Source: Bacillota bacterium (GTDB taxonomy: Bacteria; Bacillota; Clostridia; Lachnospirales; Bianqueaceae). Taken from it: a DNA stretch of 33,761 nt. Of this stretch, positions 7,513-14,835 are shown in pieces. The notes below the pieces were generated by a model. The model ran no database searches. It was not told the DNA's origin and saw only the letters and a program-made list of their open reading frames with translations. The stretch spans positions 1-33,761 of the forward strand of contig JAFRZL010000052.1 in assembly GCA_017442535.1 (NCBI GenBank). The letters run 5' to 3'. How positions within the stretch are numbered: position 1 is the first letter of the stretch; every line of letters begins with the position of its first letter. The position numbers and the translations under genes were made by a program.

Positions 7513-9765
7513 TTAATCCGCCTTCAGAATGTAAATGCGGGACAGATAATCACCCTCGCCGGGCTCGTAGGCAGGATTCGCGATCTCGCTCGGGTAGTCC
7601 GAAGTGATCAGACCGTAGTGCATCAGCTCATCGCCGCCCATCGGCTCGGGCAGCTCGGTCTCACCCGAATAGAGAATATGGTAATCCAGACCGGGATCAA
7701 GACCCTGCAGAGGCAGACGGGTCAGAGGCGCTGAGACATGCTGGCGGAAACGGTAGTAGGCGACTATGGCCTCACGGCGGTCTGCACCGACCACCATCCA
7801 GGCGCCCTCCCCGTCATGGTCATAAGGATTGATCAGGCGGTACAGATCGCCCTGATGGATCAGACGGCGCCAGCGCTTCATGAAAGCGACCTGGTGACGG
7901 ATGGCTTCCTGCTCTTCACCGGACAGCAGATTCGGATCCAGCTCGTAGCCGAAGGTGCCGAAATAAGCCACATCCGCACGGGCCTTGATCGAAGTGATCC
8001 GGTGCAGCTGGTGGTTAGGCACGGCCGATACATGCGCACCCAGGCTGGAAAGAGGATAAACGACCGAAGCACCGTACTGGATGCGGACTCTTTCCATCGC
8101 ATCGGTATCATCACTGGTCCAGGCCTGCGGTGCGTAGTAGAGCATGCCGGGATCGAAGCGCGAGCCGCCGCCGGCGCAGGACTCAAAGAGTATCCCGGGG
8201 AATTCATTGCGGAGCCGCTCGTAGAGCGCATATACATTCAGAATAAAGCGGTGATAAACCGTTCCCTGCTGCTCCGGAGGCAGCGCGGCGGAGTAGACCT
8301 CGGACATACTCCTGTTCATATCCCATTTGACATAGGAGATCGGGGCTTCTCTCAGGATCGCCGACATCTGCCGGTACAGATTCTCCATCACGTCGCGGCG
8401 GCTGAAGTCCAGCACATACTGATGGCGGATCAGGTGGCCCGGACGCTCTGGTACATGAAGAATCCAGTCAGGATGCGTGCGGAACAGATCAGAGTCCTCA
8501 TTCACCATTTCGGGCTCGAACCACAGTCCGAAGCGCATGCCCATGGCTTCGACTTTTTCGGCCAGCCCCTTGACCCCACTCGGCAGCTTCTCATAATTGG
8601 GCGTCCAGTCGCCCAGCCCGGCATGGTCGTGATTGCGGGCGCCGAACCACCCGTCGTCCATGACGAAGAGGTCGATGCCCAGTTCATGCGCTTTGCCGGC
8701 GATCTGCAGCATTTTTTCTTCAGTGATGGCAAAAGTGGTGGCCTCCCAGTTATTCAGCAGAATCGGACGCTCGTGATCGCGCCAGTAGCCGCGGACCAGA
8801 CGGGTGGAATAGAGCTTATGATAGGCGCGGCTCATACCGGACAGGCCTTTGTCCGAATACACCAGGACGGCTTCCGGCGTCTGGAAGGATTCTCCCCCGG
8901 CGAGCGGCCAGGAGAAACCTTCCGGATGGATCCCCAGCATGACACGGGTGACATTCATAAAATCGACGTCGGCCTGTACCAGGAAATTGCCGCTGTAGAC
9001 CAGGGAGAAGCCGTAGACTTCACCATGGTTTTCATCAGCGCCGGGCCGCAGCAATGCCATAAAGGGATTAAACTGACTGCTTGAGTGGCCGCGCAGGCTG
9101 TAAACGGACTGGATGCCGGGCCTGAGCGGCCGTGTATGCATGTGGAATTCGCGCGCCCAGGCACCGGCGAGCTCCAGCATTTCAAAATCGGCGTCCGGCA
9201 GGTCGATCGAGGCACTCATGGCTTTCTGCAGCACAATGCCTTCCGGATTGCGGCAGACCAGCCGTGCGCTGCGCGCAATGGCCGGCTGATCGCGGAAAAT
9301 CGTGTATAAGAGGACCAGATCAGTGTGAATGACGGGGTCGGTCAGCGTGATCTCAAGCGTTTCGGCCTCGTCATCCGCTTCCGTATAAGTCGCCGGCAGG
9401 CCTTCAAGCGTGGGCTTCCCGTTAAGAACCCGGTGAGAGACATACCGGAAATCCGTATACCGGCTGCCGTTTACCTGCAGCACCTCTATAGCACCCTGAC
9501 GCAGATCGCCCAGGCCGAAAGAGGGATATTCCTGCTTGAGCTGATTCGGCGAGAACCGGTAATCTTCGACCCCGTCCACATAGTAGTAGGGGGACTGGTT
9601 GCTGGACTGATATTCGAGCAGATGCGTCAGGTCCGGGCGGTCGCGCAGAGCCGCTCCGAAATAGATCTGGCCGAGGTGCCCGTCCTTAAGCACGGTAAAG
9701 ATATAGCTGATGCAGCCATTGGTCAGGTGAAAGGTCTGTGACGATTCATGATAAATAATAGCCAT
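7513..9765 (-). CDS. Alpha-galactosidase, glycoside hydrolase family 36
   Basis: Encodes 750 residues from ATG 9763-9765 with GGAGG upstream, the usual length for clostridial/bacillar GH36. It releases alpha-1,6-linked galactose from raffinose-type sugars and galactomannan fragments. The order is an N-terminal beta-supersandwich, a TIM barrel (about 330-650) and a C-terminal beta domain. Motifs: LNNWEATTF (337), FVMDDGWFG (367), YVKWDMNR with nucleophile Asp482, and WTSDDTDAMER with acid/base Asp552; the 70-residue interval equals that in characterised family members. No signal peptide, so cytoplasmic. It lies 24 bases after the C-S lyase gene on the same strand and so probably forms an operon with it. 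It converges on the adhesin gene with only 28 bases between stops and no clear terminator there. Confidence 0.95.
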   Translation of the reverse strand: MAIIYHESSQTFHLTNGCISYIFTVLKDGHLGQIYFGAALRDRPDLTHLLEYQSSNQSPYYYVDGVEDYRFSPNQLKQEYPSFGLGDLRQGAIEVLQVNGSRYTDFRYVSHRVLNGKPTLEGLPATYTEADDEAETLEITLTDPVIHTDLVLLYTIFRDQPAIARSARLVCRNPEGIVLQKAMSASIDLPDADFEMLELAGAWAREFHMHTRPLRPGIQSVYSLRGHSSSQFNPFMALLRPGADENHGEVYGFSLVYSGNFLVQADVDFMNVTRVMLGIHPEGFSWPLAGGESFQTPEAVLVYSDKGLSGMSRAYHKLYSTRLVRGYWRDHERPILLNNWEATTFAITEEKMLQIAGKAHELGIDLFVMDDGWFGARNHDHAGLGDWTPNYEKLPSGVKGLAEKVEAMGMRFGLWFEPEMVNEDSDLFRTHPDWILHVPERPGHLIRHQYVLDFSRRDVMENLYRQMSAILREAPISYVKWDMNRSMSEVYSAALPPEQQGTVYHRFILNVYALYERLRNEFPGILFESCAGGGSRFDPGMLYYAPQAWTSDDTDAMERVRIQYGASVVYPLSSLGAHVSAVPNHQLHRITSIKARADVAYFGTFGYELDPNLLSGEEQEAIRHQVAFMKRWRRLIHQGDLYRLINPYDHDGEGAWMVVGADRREAIVAYYRFRQHVSAPLTRLPLQGLDPGLDYHILYSGETELPEPMGGDELMHYGLITSDYPSEIANPAYEPGEGDYLSRIYILKAD

Positions 9766-9789
9766 GATAACCTCCGAATGAATGAATGA

Positions 9790-10965
9790 TCAGGAGAGTG
9801 CACGGATTGCTGCCGTGAGCCGCTCCAGGGTATTTTCCAGTACAAAACGCGGGCAGGCCAGATTCATGCGACCGAATCCCGCACCTTCCTTGCCGAAAAA
9901 GGTGCCGTCCGTCAGGAAACAGTACGCTTTCTGATGGAGGAAAGTCCGGAGCGCATCCGCATCCATGCCGAGCGCCCTGAAATCCAGCCACAGGAGATAA
10001 GTCGCCTGCATCGGATAAGCCTGAATCATCGGCAGATGCTCCGCTACATATTCACGCACATAGTCACGGTTGGCCGCTACGTGCAGCAGCAGTTCATCCA
10101 GCCAGGCCTCACAGCGGTTGTATGCCAGTTCGCAGGCCTTGTAGCCAAAGATATTCAGCGAGCTGTATCCCTGTGCACTTTCCAGGAGCCCGCGCTTCAC
10201 GGGATCGGGGACGAAAAGATTGGACGCCTGGAGCCCGGCCAGGTTAAAGGTTTTGCTTGGCGCGGTGCAGATCGAAGCATTCATCCGGTACGCTTCTGGA
10301 AGCGTACCGACAGACACAAAGCTTTCTCCGGGCATGATCAGGTCGTGATGGATCTCGTCCGAGATCAGATAAACATGGTGGCGCAGACAGATTTCGCTTA
10401 ACCGAAGCAGCTCCTCCCGTGTCCAGATGCGTCCGATCGGGTTGTGCGGGCTGCAGAGGATCATCAGTGTAACACCGGGATCCGCAGCCTTGGCCTCCAG
10501 ATCCTCCCAGTCGATATCGTAACGCTGTTCATGCAGAATCAGAGGGCTCTCCACCAGATGCCGGCCGTTCTCGGTTACCGCACTGTAGAAAGGCCCGTAT
10601 ACGGGCGGTGTAATCAGGATACTGTCACCGGGCGCGGTATAAGCCTTTACCATCTGGTAAAGCGCGGGAACAATGCCCGGCACGATCACGAACCACTCAC
10701 GCTCCGGTGTAAAGCCATGGCGGCGCTGCATCCATCGGATGACGGCCTCGTAATAGGCATCCGTTTCATGAGTATAGCCGAGAATCGTCTGATCCAGGTA
10801 CTCTTTCAGCCCCTCGATCAGCTCGGGCGCATTCCGAAGCTCCATATCCGCTACGGACAGCGGTACGATATCTTCGGGAATGTCCGGACATTCCCGGCGC
10901 ATTTGATCCCATTTTCCGGATCCGGCACCGGTACGGTTGACCAGCGTGGTAAAATCGTATTTCAT
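9790..10965 (-). CDS. PLP-dependent C-S lyase, MalY/PatB type (cystathionine beta-lyase)
   Basis: Encodes 391 residues from ATG 10963-10965, preceded by AAGGAGG; the frame runs further upstream to 11019, but that start lacks a ribosome site and lies within the leader. This is a fold-type I aminotransferase-like enzyme that cleaves the C-S bond of cystathionine or cysteine, giving homocysteine or sulfide with pyruvate and ammonia. Visible residues: SPHNPIGR (Asn175), SDEIHHDL (Asp203 holding the PLP ring) and APSKTFNLAGLQ with Schiff-base Lys238. The family start pattern (D-F-T-x-x-x-NR-x-G-x-x-S-x-KW-D) is also present. It is the first gene of an operon with the GH36 gene, a pairing with no obvious metabolic logic. 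Some MalY proteins also act as regulators of sugar uptake, which might explain it (inference). Confidence 0.92.
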   Translation of the reverse strand: MKYDFTTLVNRTGAGSGKWDQMRRECPDIPEDIVPLSVADMELRNAPELIEGLKEYLDQTILGYTHETDAYYEAVIRWMQRRHGFTPEREWFVIVPGIVPALYQMVKAYTAPGDSILITPPVYGPFYSAVTENGRHLVESPLILHEQRYDIDWEDLEAKAADPGVTLMILCSPHNPIGRIWTREELLRLSEICLRHHVYLISDEIHHDLIMPGESFVSVGTLPEAYRMNASICTAPSKTFNLAGLQASNLFVPDPVKRGLLESAQGYSSLNIFGYKACELAYNRCEAWLDELLLHVAANRDYVREYVAEHLPMIQAYPMQATYLLWLDFRALGMDADALRTFLHQKAYCFLTDGTFFGKEGAGFGRMNLACPRFVLENTLERLTAAIRALS

Positions 10966-10992
10966 CAAAGGATCCTCCTTGTTTTGCCAGAT

Positions 10993-11010
10993 GGTTCCGC
11001 CGCCGGAACC
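10993..11010 (-). promoter_or_regulatory. Perfect inverted repeat in the leader, candidate operator or RNA hairpin
   Basis: GGTTCCG and CGGAACC flank a 4-base spacer, with every position matched. It lies about 10-28 bases downstream of the predicted transcription start and before the ribosome site of the C-S lyase gene. It has no T tract, so it is not a terminator. Confidence 0.5.
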
Positions 11011-11027
11011 ACGATTCATCTATACCA

Positions 11028-11056
11028 AGTATAAGCCCAAAAGGCCAAAACTTCAA
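11028..11056 (-). promoter_or_regulatory. Promoter of the C-S lyase / alpha-galactosidase operon
   Basis: On the minus strand TTGAAG (complement of 11051-11056) and TATACT (complement of 11028-11033) are 17 bp apart. The -10 lies within a small palindrome TATAC-CAA-GTATA (11021-11033). Confidence 0.8.
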
Positions 11057-11098
11057 GTGCTTTTTGCCGTGCTTTGATCAAACGAAAGGAATAATATC

Positions 11099-12064
11099 AT
11101 GAGAGTAATGAGCTTTAAGAATTTTGTTGAGAGATCCGGGAGGGAAGTGCGTAAACTCCTGCCCGAGGATCTGCGCGAGTTCCCCATTGAAATGTCTGTG
11201 TACCGGAAAACTTCGGGCAGCTACACGGGGATATCCCTCCGCCGGAAAGGCGAGATCTCAGCCGCGATTGTCAATCTGGACCTGTTTTACGATATGTACC
11301 GGAAGGGAGTGCCGATGAAGGAGGTGCTTCAGAGAATGGCGGAAGTGCTGGTGATGAAGGCCCCTGAACTGGATTACAGCTGGGCGGACGATTATGCCAG
11401 GGCAAGAGAACTGCTGGTCATCCGGATCAGCCGGGACGTGGACAAAGAAGAGCTGAAGCGGGAATGTCCCTATCGGGTGAAGGAAGATTTGCTTTTTACC
11501 GTCCATGTCCGGTTTGAACTGCCCGGCGGGAAGGAATACGGAGCTGCCATTGTGAATCATCAATTGCTTCAGGAATATGGCATTACCGAAGAGCAGCTGT
11601 TCGCGGATGCCATGGAGAACTCGATGCGGATTCTGCCGCCGCGCCTGGCATCGGTTTATCACCGGAAAAATTACAAAAACGTTGAAGAAGAAAACCTGTT
11701 TACCCATCCGCATCCGCTGGAGGGCGAGGAACGGGTCGCCGATGTGATCAATATTACGAACAGCTGGTATCATGAGGGAGCCCCTGCATTATTCTATCCG
11801 GGTGTAATGGAGAGGATCGCGGAATGCCTGAAAGGAAGCTATATCATCCTGCTGCCGACAGTCAATGACGGCCTGGCATTCTCACTCGCCCTGGATCCTG
11901 AACTGTTGCTGAAGATTAACGAGTTCATAGATATTGCCAGGACGGATACACCCCGAAACGAGTATCTGTCGGATGAACTGTATTATTATGATGCCGAACA
12001 AAAACAGTTCACTTCTTTGGAGAAAGTTGTGGAAAAACTGAAAGCCATGCGCATGAATGCTTGA
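11099..12064 (+). CDS. DUF5688 family protein
   Basis: Encodes 321 residues from ATG 11099, with AAAGGA 8 bases upstream; the ATG at 11108 is a possible second start. The pattern (N-terminal FVERSGREVRKLLPED, AAIVNLDLFYDMY, the AAIVNHQLLQEYGI-type centre, LPPRLASVYHRKN, and a C-terminal ILLPTVNDGLAFSL part with DELYYYDAE) fits DUF5688, a family of unknown function that is abundant, often in several copies, in Lachnospiraceae. The protein is soluble, with no signal peptide or membrane helix and no catalytic motif I can point to. It is divergent from the C-S lyase operon. I could not find a convincing promoter of its own. The -35 box of the next gene's promoter overlaps its stop codon. Confidence 0.8.
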   Translation: MRVMSFKNFVERSGREVRKLLPEDLREFPIEMSVYRKTSGSYTGISLRRKGEISAAIVNLDLFYDMYRKGVPMKEVLQRMAEVLVMKAPELDYSWADDYARARELLVIRISRDVDKEELKRECPYRVKEDLLFTVHVRFELPGGKEYGAAIVNHQLLQEYGITEEQLFADAMENSMRILPPRLASVYHRKNYKNVEEENLFTHPHPLEGEERVADVINITNSWYHEGAPALFYPGVMERIAECLKGSYIILLPTVNDGLAFSLALDPELLLKINEFIDIARTDTPRNEYLSDELYYYDAEQKQFTSLEKVVEKLKAMRMNA

Positions 12065-12089
12065 CAAAAGCCCTGTTATTCGGTAGAAT
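12061..12089 (+). promoter_or_regulatory. Promoter of the first oligogalacturonate lyase gene
   Basis: TTGACA at 12061-12066 and TAGAAT at 12084-12089 with 17 bp between. The -35 contains the TGA stop (12062-12064) of the DUF5688 gene. Confidence 0.85.
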
Positions 12090-12122
12090 TTGAGCCGGAT
12101 ATAGTAAAAAGGGGGCTTTGAC

Positions 12123-13289
12123 ATGACAAAGGGATTTATCGGCAGACAGTATCCTTCCGAGATGCGCCGCTATACGGATGAGAAGACCGGACGCGAGGTG
12201 ATGCAGCTGACGACGCAGTATCAGAATTATCATTTGTATTTTACGGACAATTCGTTCACACTGGGCGACCGGGAGATCTATTTCCTGTCCAACCGGCCCG
12301 ATCCGGAATCGAATGTCTTTAACTTCTTCAAAATGGATCTTACGACGGGCATCATCACGCAGGTGACGGACGAACCCGGCGGGATCGTCGGAGGCCATAC
12401 CAAGACACCTGACAGTGAATGGCTGGTCTATATGACGGATCAGGGAAAGACATTGAAAAACCTGAATACCCTTACCGGCGAGACAAAGATCCTGTACCGC
12501 GAGACCGGTGATTTCGGGATCGACCAGCCCTTTATCAGCTGCGACAAAAAGTTTGTCGGATTCACCCGCAATGAAAAGGTGGATGTCGTCTACGGCAAGA
12601 ATTATTCCGGCTTTAAGGAGACCATGTACGCGATCAAGCGCGCCGCAGTAACGATTGCCTATATGGACGGCTCCGGCGCCAGAGATGTTTTTACCGATAC
12701 ACATTGGCTGGGACATTTCCAGTTCTCGCCCGATGATAATACGATCGCTTCTTTCTGCCACGAAGGCCCCTGGAATATGGTGCAGCAGCGCATATGGCTT
12801 CTCGATATCGTCAAGGGAGAAGTGATCCCCTGTTTCCGGCAGGCCGAGGACGACAGTGTGGGTCATGAATTCTGGACCCGCGACGGAATGATTTTCTTTG
12901 ATAACCGCATGTCGGGACATGACGGGACCATCACGGTCTCGCGCAAACAGGCCGTCGCTTCTGAAAGCCTGCATAAAGAAGGCCAGATCCCCTATGTCGG
13001 TCTCGCTGATAAGCACGGCGAAGTCGTCCGGACAGTGGAGCTGCCTTTCTACTGCAACCACTATCATGCCAATAATGACAATACCAAACTGGTCGGCGAC
13101 GAAGTCGATGACCTTGTGCTGATCGACCTGACCGGGCCCCGGGCAGAGCTCAGCGTTCTCTGTCACCACGGCACCTCCTGGGACGGACAGATCACGCACT
13201 GCCATCCGACCTGGAGCTGGAGCAATGACCAGATCCTCTACACCTCCGACCGGGACGGAAAATGCAATCTGTATATTGTAAGGCCTTAA
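12123..13289 (+). CDS. ogl: Oligogalacturonate lyase, PL22 family (copy 1)
   Basis: Encodes 388 residues from ATG 12123, after a GGGGG ribosome site. PL22 enzymes are seven-bladed beta-propellers that split unsaturated digalacturonate into 4-deoxy-5-keto-uronate units in the cytoplasm, the last lyase step of pectate breakdown. Supporting motifs: CHEGPW at 212-217, VGHEFW with His248 (aligned with the proposed catalytic base), the metal-site region CNHYH (His313/315) and QITHCH with Gln356, His359 and His361, matching the Gln-x-x-His-x-His metal ligands of the family. No signal peptide. It has its own promoter and is the only gene on that transcript. A second PL22 gene lies at 14836 and the two proteins are clearly diverged, so one may use a different substrate. 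Confidence 0.92.
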   Translation: MTKGFIGRQYPSEMRRYTDEKTGREVMQLTTQYQNYHLYFTDNSFTLGDREIYFLSNRPDPESNVFNFFKMDLTTGIITQVTDEPGGIVGGHTKTPDSEWLVYMTDQGKTLKNLNTLTGETKILYRETGDFGIDQPFISCDKKFVGFTRNEKVDVVYGKNYSGFKETMYAIKRAAVTIAYMDGSGARDVFTDTHWLGHFQFSPDDNTIASFCHEGPWNMVQQRIWLLDIVKGEVIPCFRQAEDDSVGHEFWTRDGMIFFDNRMSGHDGTITVSRKQAVASESLHKEGQIPYVGLADKHGEVVRTVELPFYCNHYHANNDNTKLVGDEVDDLVLIDLTGPRAELSVLCHHGTSWDGQITHCHPTWSWSNDQILYTSDRDGKCNLYIVRP

Positions 13290-13305
13290 TTCAGGACGCA
13301 GACAA

Positions 13306-13343
13306 GCAAAAAACAACGGAGCCCGCAATTTATGCGGGCTCCG
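13306..13343 (-). terminator. Terminator of the tRNA-Leu gene
   Basis: A perfect 11-bp stem (CGGAGCCCGCA / TGCGGGCTCCG, 13317-13343) with a 5-base loop is followed, on the minus strand, by TTGTTTTTTG. On the plus strand it is followed by CTTCGTA, so it is not a good terminator for the lyase gene. Confidence 0.9.
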
Positions 13344-13350
13344 CTTCGTA

Positions 13351-13435
13351 TGCAGTTGGCGGGACTCGAACCCGCAAGTCGCTAGTGGACATTAGATCCT
13401 TAGTCTAACGCGTATACCAATTCCGCCACAACTGC
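13351..13435 (-). tRNA. tRNA-Leu, anticodon AAG
   Basis: An 85-nt class II tRNA. The acceptor stem GCAGTTG pairs with CAACTGC (discriminator A), the anticodon stem is TTAGA/TCTAA around loop CTAAGGA (T33, anticodon AAG), there is a long variable arm, and the T arm is GCGGG-TTCGAGT-CCCGC. CCA is not encoded; TACG follows. Position 34 is A, which implies inosine formation by a TadA-type deaminase if the usual rules hold. A strong promoter and a terminator flank it, so it is transcribed alone. Confidence 0.95.
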
Positions 13436-13454
13436 ATGTCTTACGACGTTCTCT

Positions 13455-13483
13455 ATCATATCACAGGCTTTCGCGAAAGTCAA
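13455..13483 (-). promoter_or_regulatory. Promoter of tRNA-Leu
   Basis: Minus-strand TTGACT (complement of 13478-13483) and TATGAT (complement of 13455-13460), 17 bp apart, starting about 13 bases before the mature 5' end would be transcribed. The spacer holds the palindrome CTTTCGCGAAAG. Confidence 0.85.
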
Positions 13484-13576
13484 GTTTTTTTTACTAAATT
13501 CGTGAAAAATGAGTCTGCGTCCCCCTGTAAGCACTGTGCATGCCGCATTTTGCATGAACCGTGCAGCCGGAAAACA

Positions 13577-13606
13577 CAAAAAAAGGACCGGCAGGGCCGA
13601 TCCTTT
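13577..13606 (-). terminator. Terminator of upp
   Basis: On the minus strand AAAGGATCGG pairs with CCGGTCCTTT (one wobble) around CCCTG, then a run of seven or more T. It lies 18 bases after the upp stop. Confidence 0.9.
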
Positions 13607-13623
13607 CTGAACGGAGGGATGGA

Positions 13624-14253
13624 TTATTTGGTGCCGAAGAGGCGGTCGCCGGCGTCGCCAAGACCCGGGGTGATATAGCCGTTCTCATTCAGCTCCTTGT
13701 CATAGCCGACGCAGAAGACGTGAATGTCGGGATGGACCGCTTCGAGAGCCTTTAAGCCGGGCTCTGCAACGACGAGGCTCATGATCTTGATGTCCTTGAC
13801 GCCCTCGGCCTTCAGCATGGAGACGGCGGCAATCAGGGATCCGCCGGTCGCGAGCATCGGCTCGGTGATGATGACGGTACGCTTGTCGATGTCCTTGGGC
13901 ATCTTGAAATAGTATTTGACGGGCTCGAGAGTCTCTTCATTACGGTAAAGGCCGATGTGGCCGACTTTGGCAGAGGGGATGACATCCAGTACGCCGTCAA
14001 CCATGCCAAGTCCGGCGCGAAGGATCGGAACGATGGCGACCTTTTTGCCAGCCAGAATATTGGTAGTCATTTTGGCGATGGGGGTTTCGATCTCGATGGG
14101 CATAAGAGGAAAGTCACGGGTGATTTCATACGTCATCAGCATGCCGATCTCACGGGCGATATCGCGGAATTCACGGGTTCCGGTACGCTTGTCGCGCAGA
14201 ATACTCAGCTTATGCTGCAGCAGCGGATGATCCAAAACGGTTAATATTGACAT
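13624..14253 (-). CDS. upp: Uracil phosphoribosyltransferase
   Basis: Encodes 209 residues, the normal family length, from an ATG preceded by AGGAGG. It converts uracil and PRPP to UMP in cytoplasmic pyrimidine salvage. The alignment to known Upp is continuous: [38 protein letters not shown] and the C-terminal [18 protein letters not shown] that binds uracil. Two otherwise conserved loops differ: the PRPP loop reads [10 protein letters not shown] (Glu131) where nearly all members have VDPMLATGG, and the following loop reads AEPG where APEG is usual. The gene is monocistronic, with its own promoter and terminator. Identity is secure; whether the loop changes matter is open. Confidence 0.95.
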   Translation of the reverse strand: MSILTVLDHPLLQHKLSILRDKRTGTREFRDIAREIGMLMTYEITRDFPLMPIEIETPIAKMTTNILAGKKVAIVPILRAGLGMVDGVLDVIPSAKVGHIGLYRNEETLEPVKYYFKMPKDIDKRTVIITEPMLATGGSLIAAVSMLKAEGVKDIKIMSLVVAEPGLKALEAVHPDIHVFCVGYDKELNENGYITPGLGDAGDRLFGTK

Positions 14254-14282
14254 GTTAGTTACCTCCTGATCGATTTTATCCT

Positions 14283-14311
14283 ATCATACTCTTTTTATGC
14301 GCGGCTGTCAA
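14283..14311 (-). promoter_or_regulatory. Promoter of upp
   Basis: Minus-strand TTGACA (complement of 14306-14311) and TATGAT (complement of 14283-14288) with a 17-bp spacer. It is divergent from the promoter at 14352-14380, 40 bp away. Confidence 0.87.
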
Positions 14312-14351
14312 GCACTTGTGAGGAAAATGAATCTGTGAATCCAAAAAACGA

Positions 14352-14380
14352 TTGACAGACGGTCCGGCATATATTAGAAT
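14352..14380 (+). promoter_or_regulatory. Promoter of the small conserved gene
   Basis: TTGACA at 14352-14357 and TAGAAT at 14375-14380, 17 bp apart. A hairpin GCCCG-CCAGA-CGGGC (14409-14423) follows in the leader. Confidence 0.85.
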
Positions 14381-14438
14381 GATTGGCGGAGATGTTCAGA
14401 ATCCATCTGCCCGCCAGACGGGCCGGAAGGGGGTACAG

Positions 14439-14723
14439 ATGCTTAGAATATGGGGCAAAATCATGCGTAACGGCAAGATCCTGGAAGATACGGTGATCGA
14501 GAACACGGATTCCGGACGGGATCCTGCGGCCAGGATCGAGGACTGCCTGATGGAGATATGCAGGCGGTTCGACCTTGCCAGGCCGATCTGGCTTCAGACG
14601 CATACGCGCGATATGGAAAGGTACGGTAAAACATCCTTCCATCAGGATCATTTTGTGGAACCGATCCGCTTTACATCGCTTGATATCGAGATTATCGAAA
14701 CGGATGAACCTGCCCAACCATAG
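14439..14723 (+). CDS. Small conserved clostridial-type protein of unknown function
   Basis: Encodes 94 residues from ATG 14439, after GGAAGGGGG; the frame runs back to 14352 but that part lies in the promoter. The product is soluble and compact: an N-terminal beta pair (LRIWGKIMRNGKILEDTVIE), a central helix with RIEDCLMEICRRFDLARPIWL, then H-T-R-D and H-Q-D-H-F motifs and a C-terminal strand (RFTSLDIEIIE). It has no signal peptide, membrane segment or recognised catalytic motif. I believe similar short proteins occur in many clostridia, but this rests on memory of the pattern and not on a search. It has its own promoter, divergent from upp; the next gene has a separate promoter. Confidence 0.75.
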   Translation: MLRIWGKIMRNGKILEDTVIENTDSGRDPAARIEDCLMEICRRFDLARPIWLQTHTRDMERYGKTSFHQDHFVEPIRFTSLDIEIIETDEPAQP

Positions 14724-14741
14724 AGCGGATATACCGGAGTA

Positions 14742-14770
14742 TTGCTTTTCTGCGGGGAAAGTAATATGAT
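14742..14770 (+). promoter_or_regulatory. Promoter of the PL22 copy 2 / GH43 operon
   Basis: TTGCTT at 14742-14747 and TATGAT at 14765-14770, 17 bp apart. A short hairpin GCGCC-GGAA-GGCGC (14786-14799) begins about 9 bases after the expected start of transcription. Confidence 0.75.
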
Positions 14771-14835
14771 AATTCAAGGCTCTAAGCGCCGGAAGGCGCA
14801 GTATAAATACAATTCTATATTCAGGAGGTTACACG

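Noticed and set aside
7484..7513. Hairpin TCCCGG-T-CCGGGA between the convergent adhesin and galactosidase genes as a terminator
   Set aside because: The stem is short, the loop too small, and there is no T run on either strand.
7738..9084. A 448-residue open frame on the plus strand opposite the alpha-galactosidase
   Set aside because: The GH36 gene on the other strand has catalytic motifs at the correct spacing. The plus-strand frame has none and no ribosome site.
12009..13328. A 439-residue minus-strand frame opposite PL22 copy 1
   Set aside because: It overlaps two well-supported plus-strand genes and reads into the tRNA-Leu terminator; no domain is visible.
13316..13350. The hairpin before tRNA-Leu as terminator for the PL22 gene on the plus strand
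   Set aside because: No T run follows it on that strand; it fits the tRNA on the minus strand.
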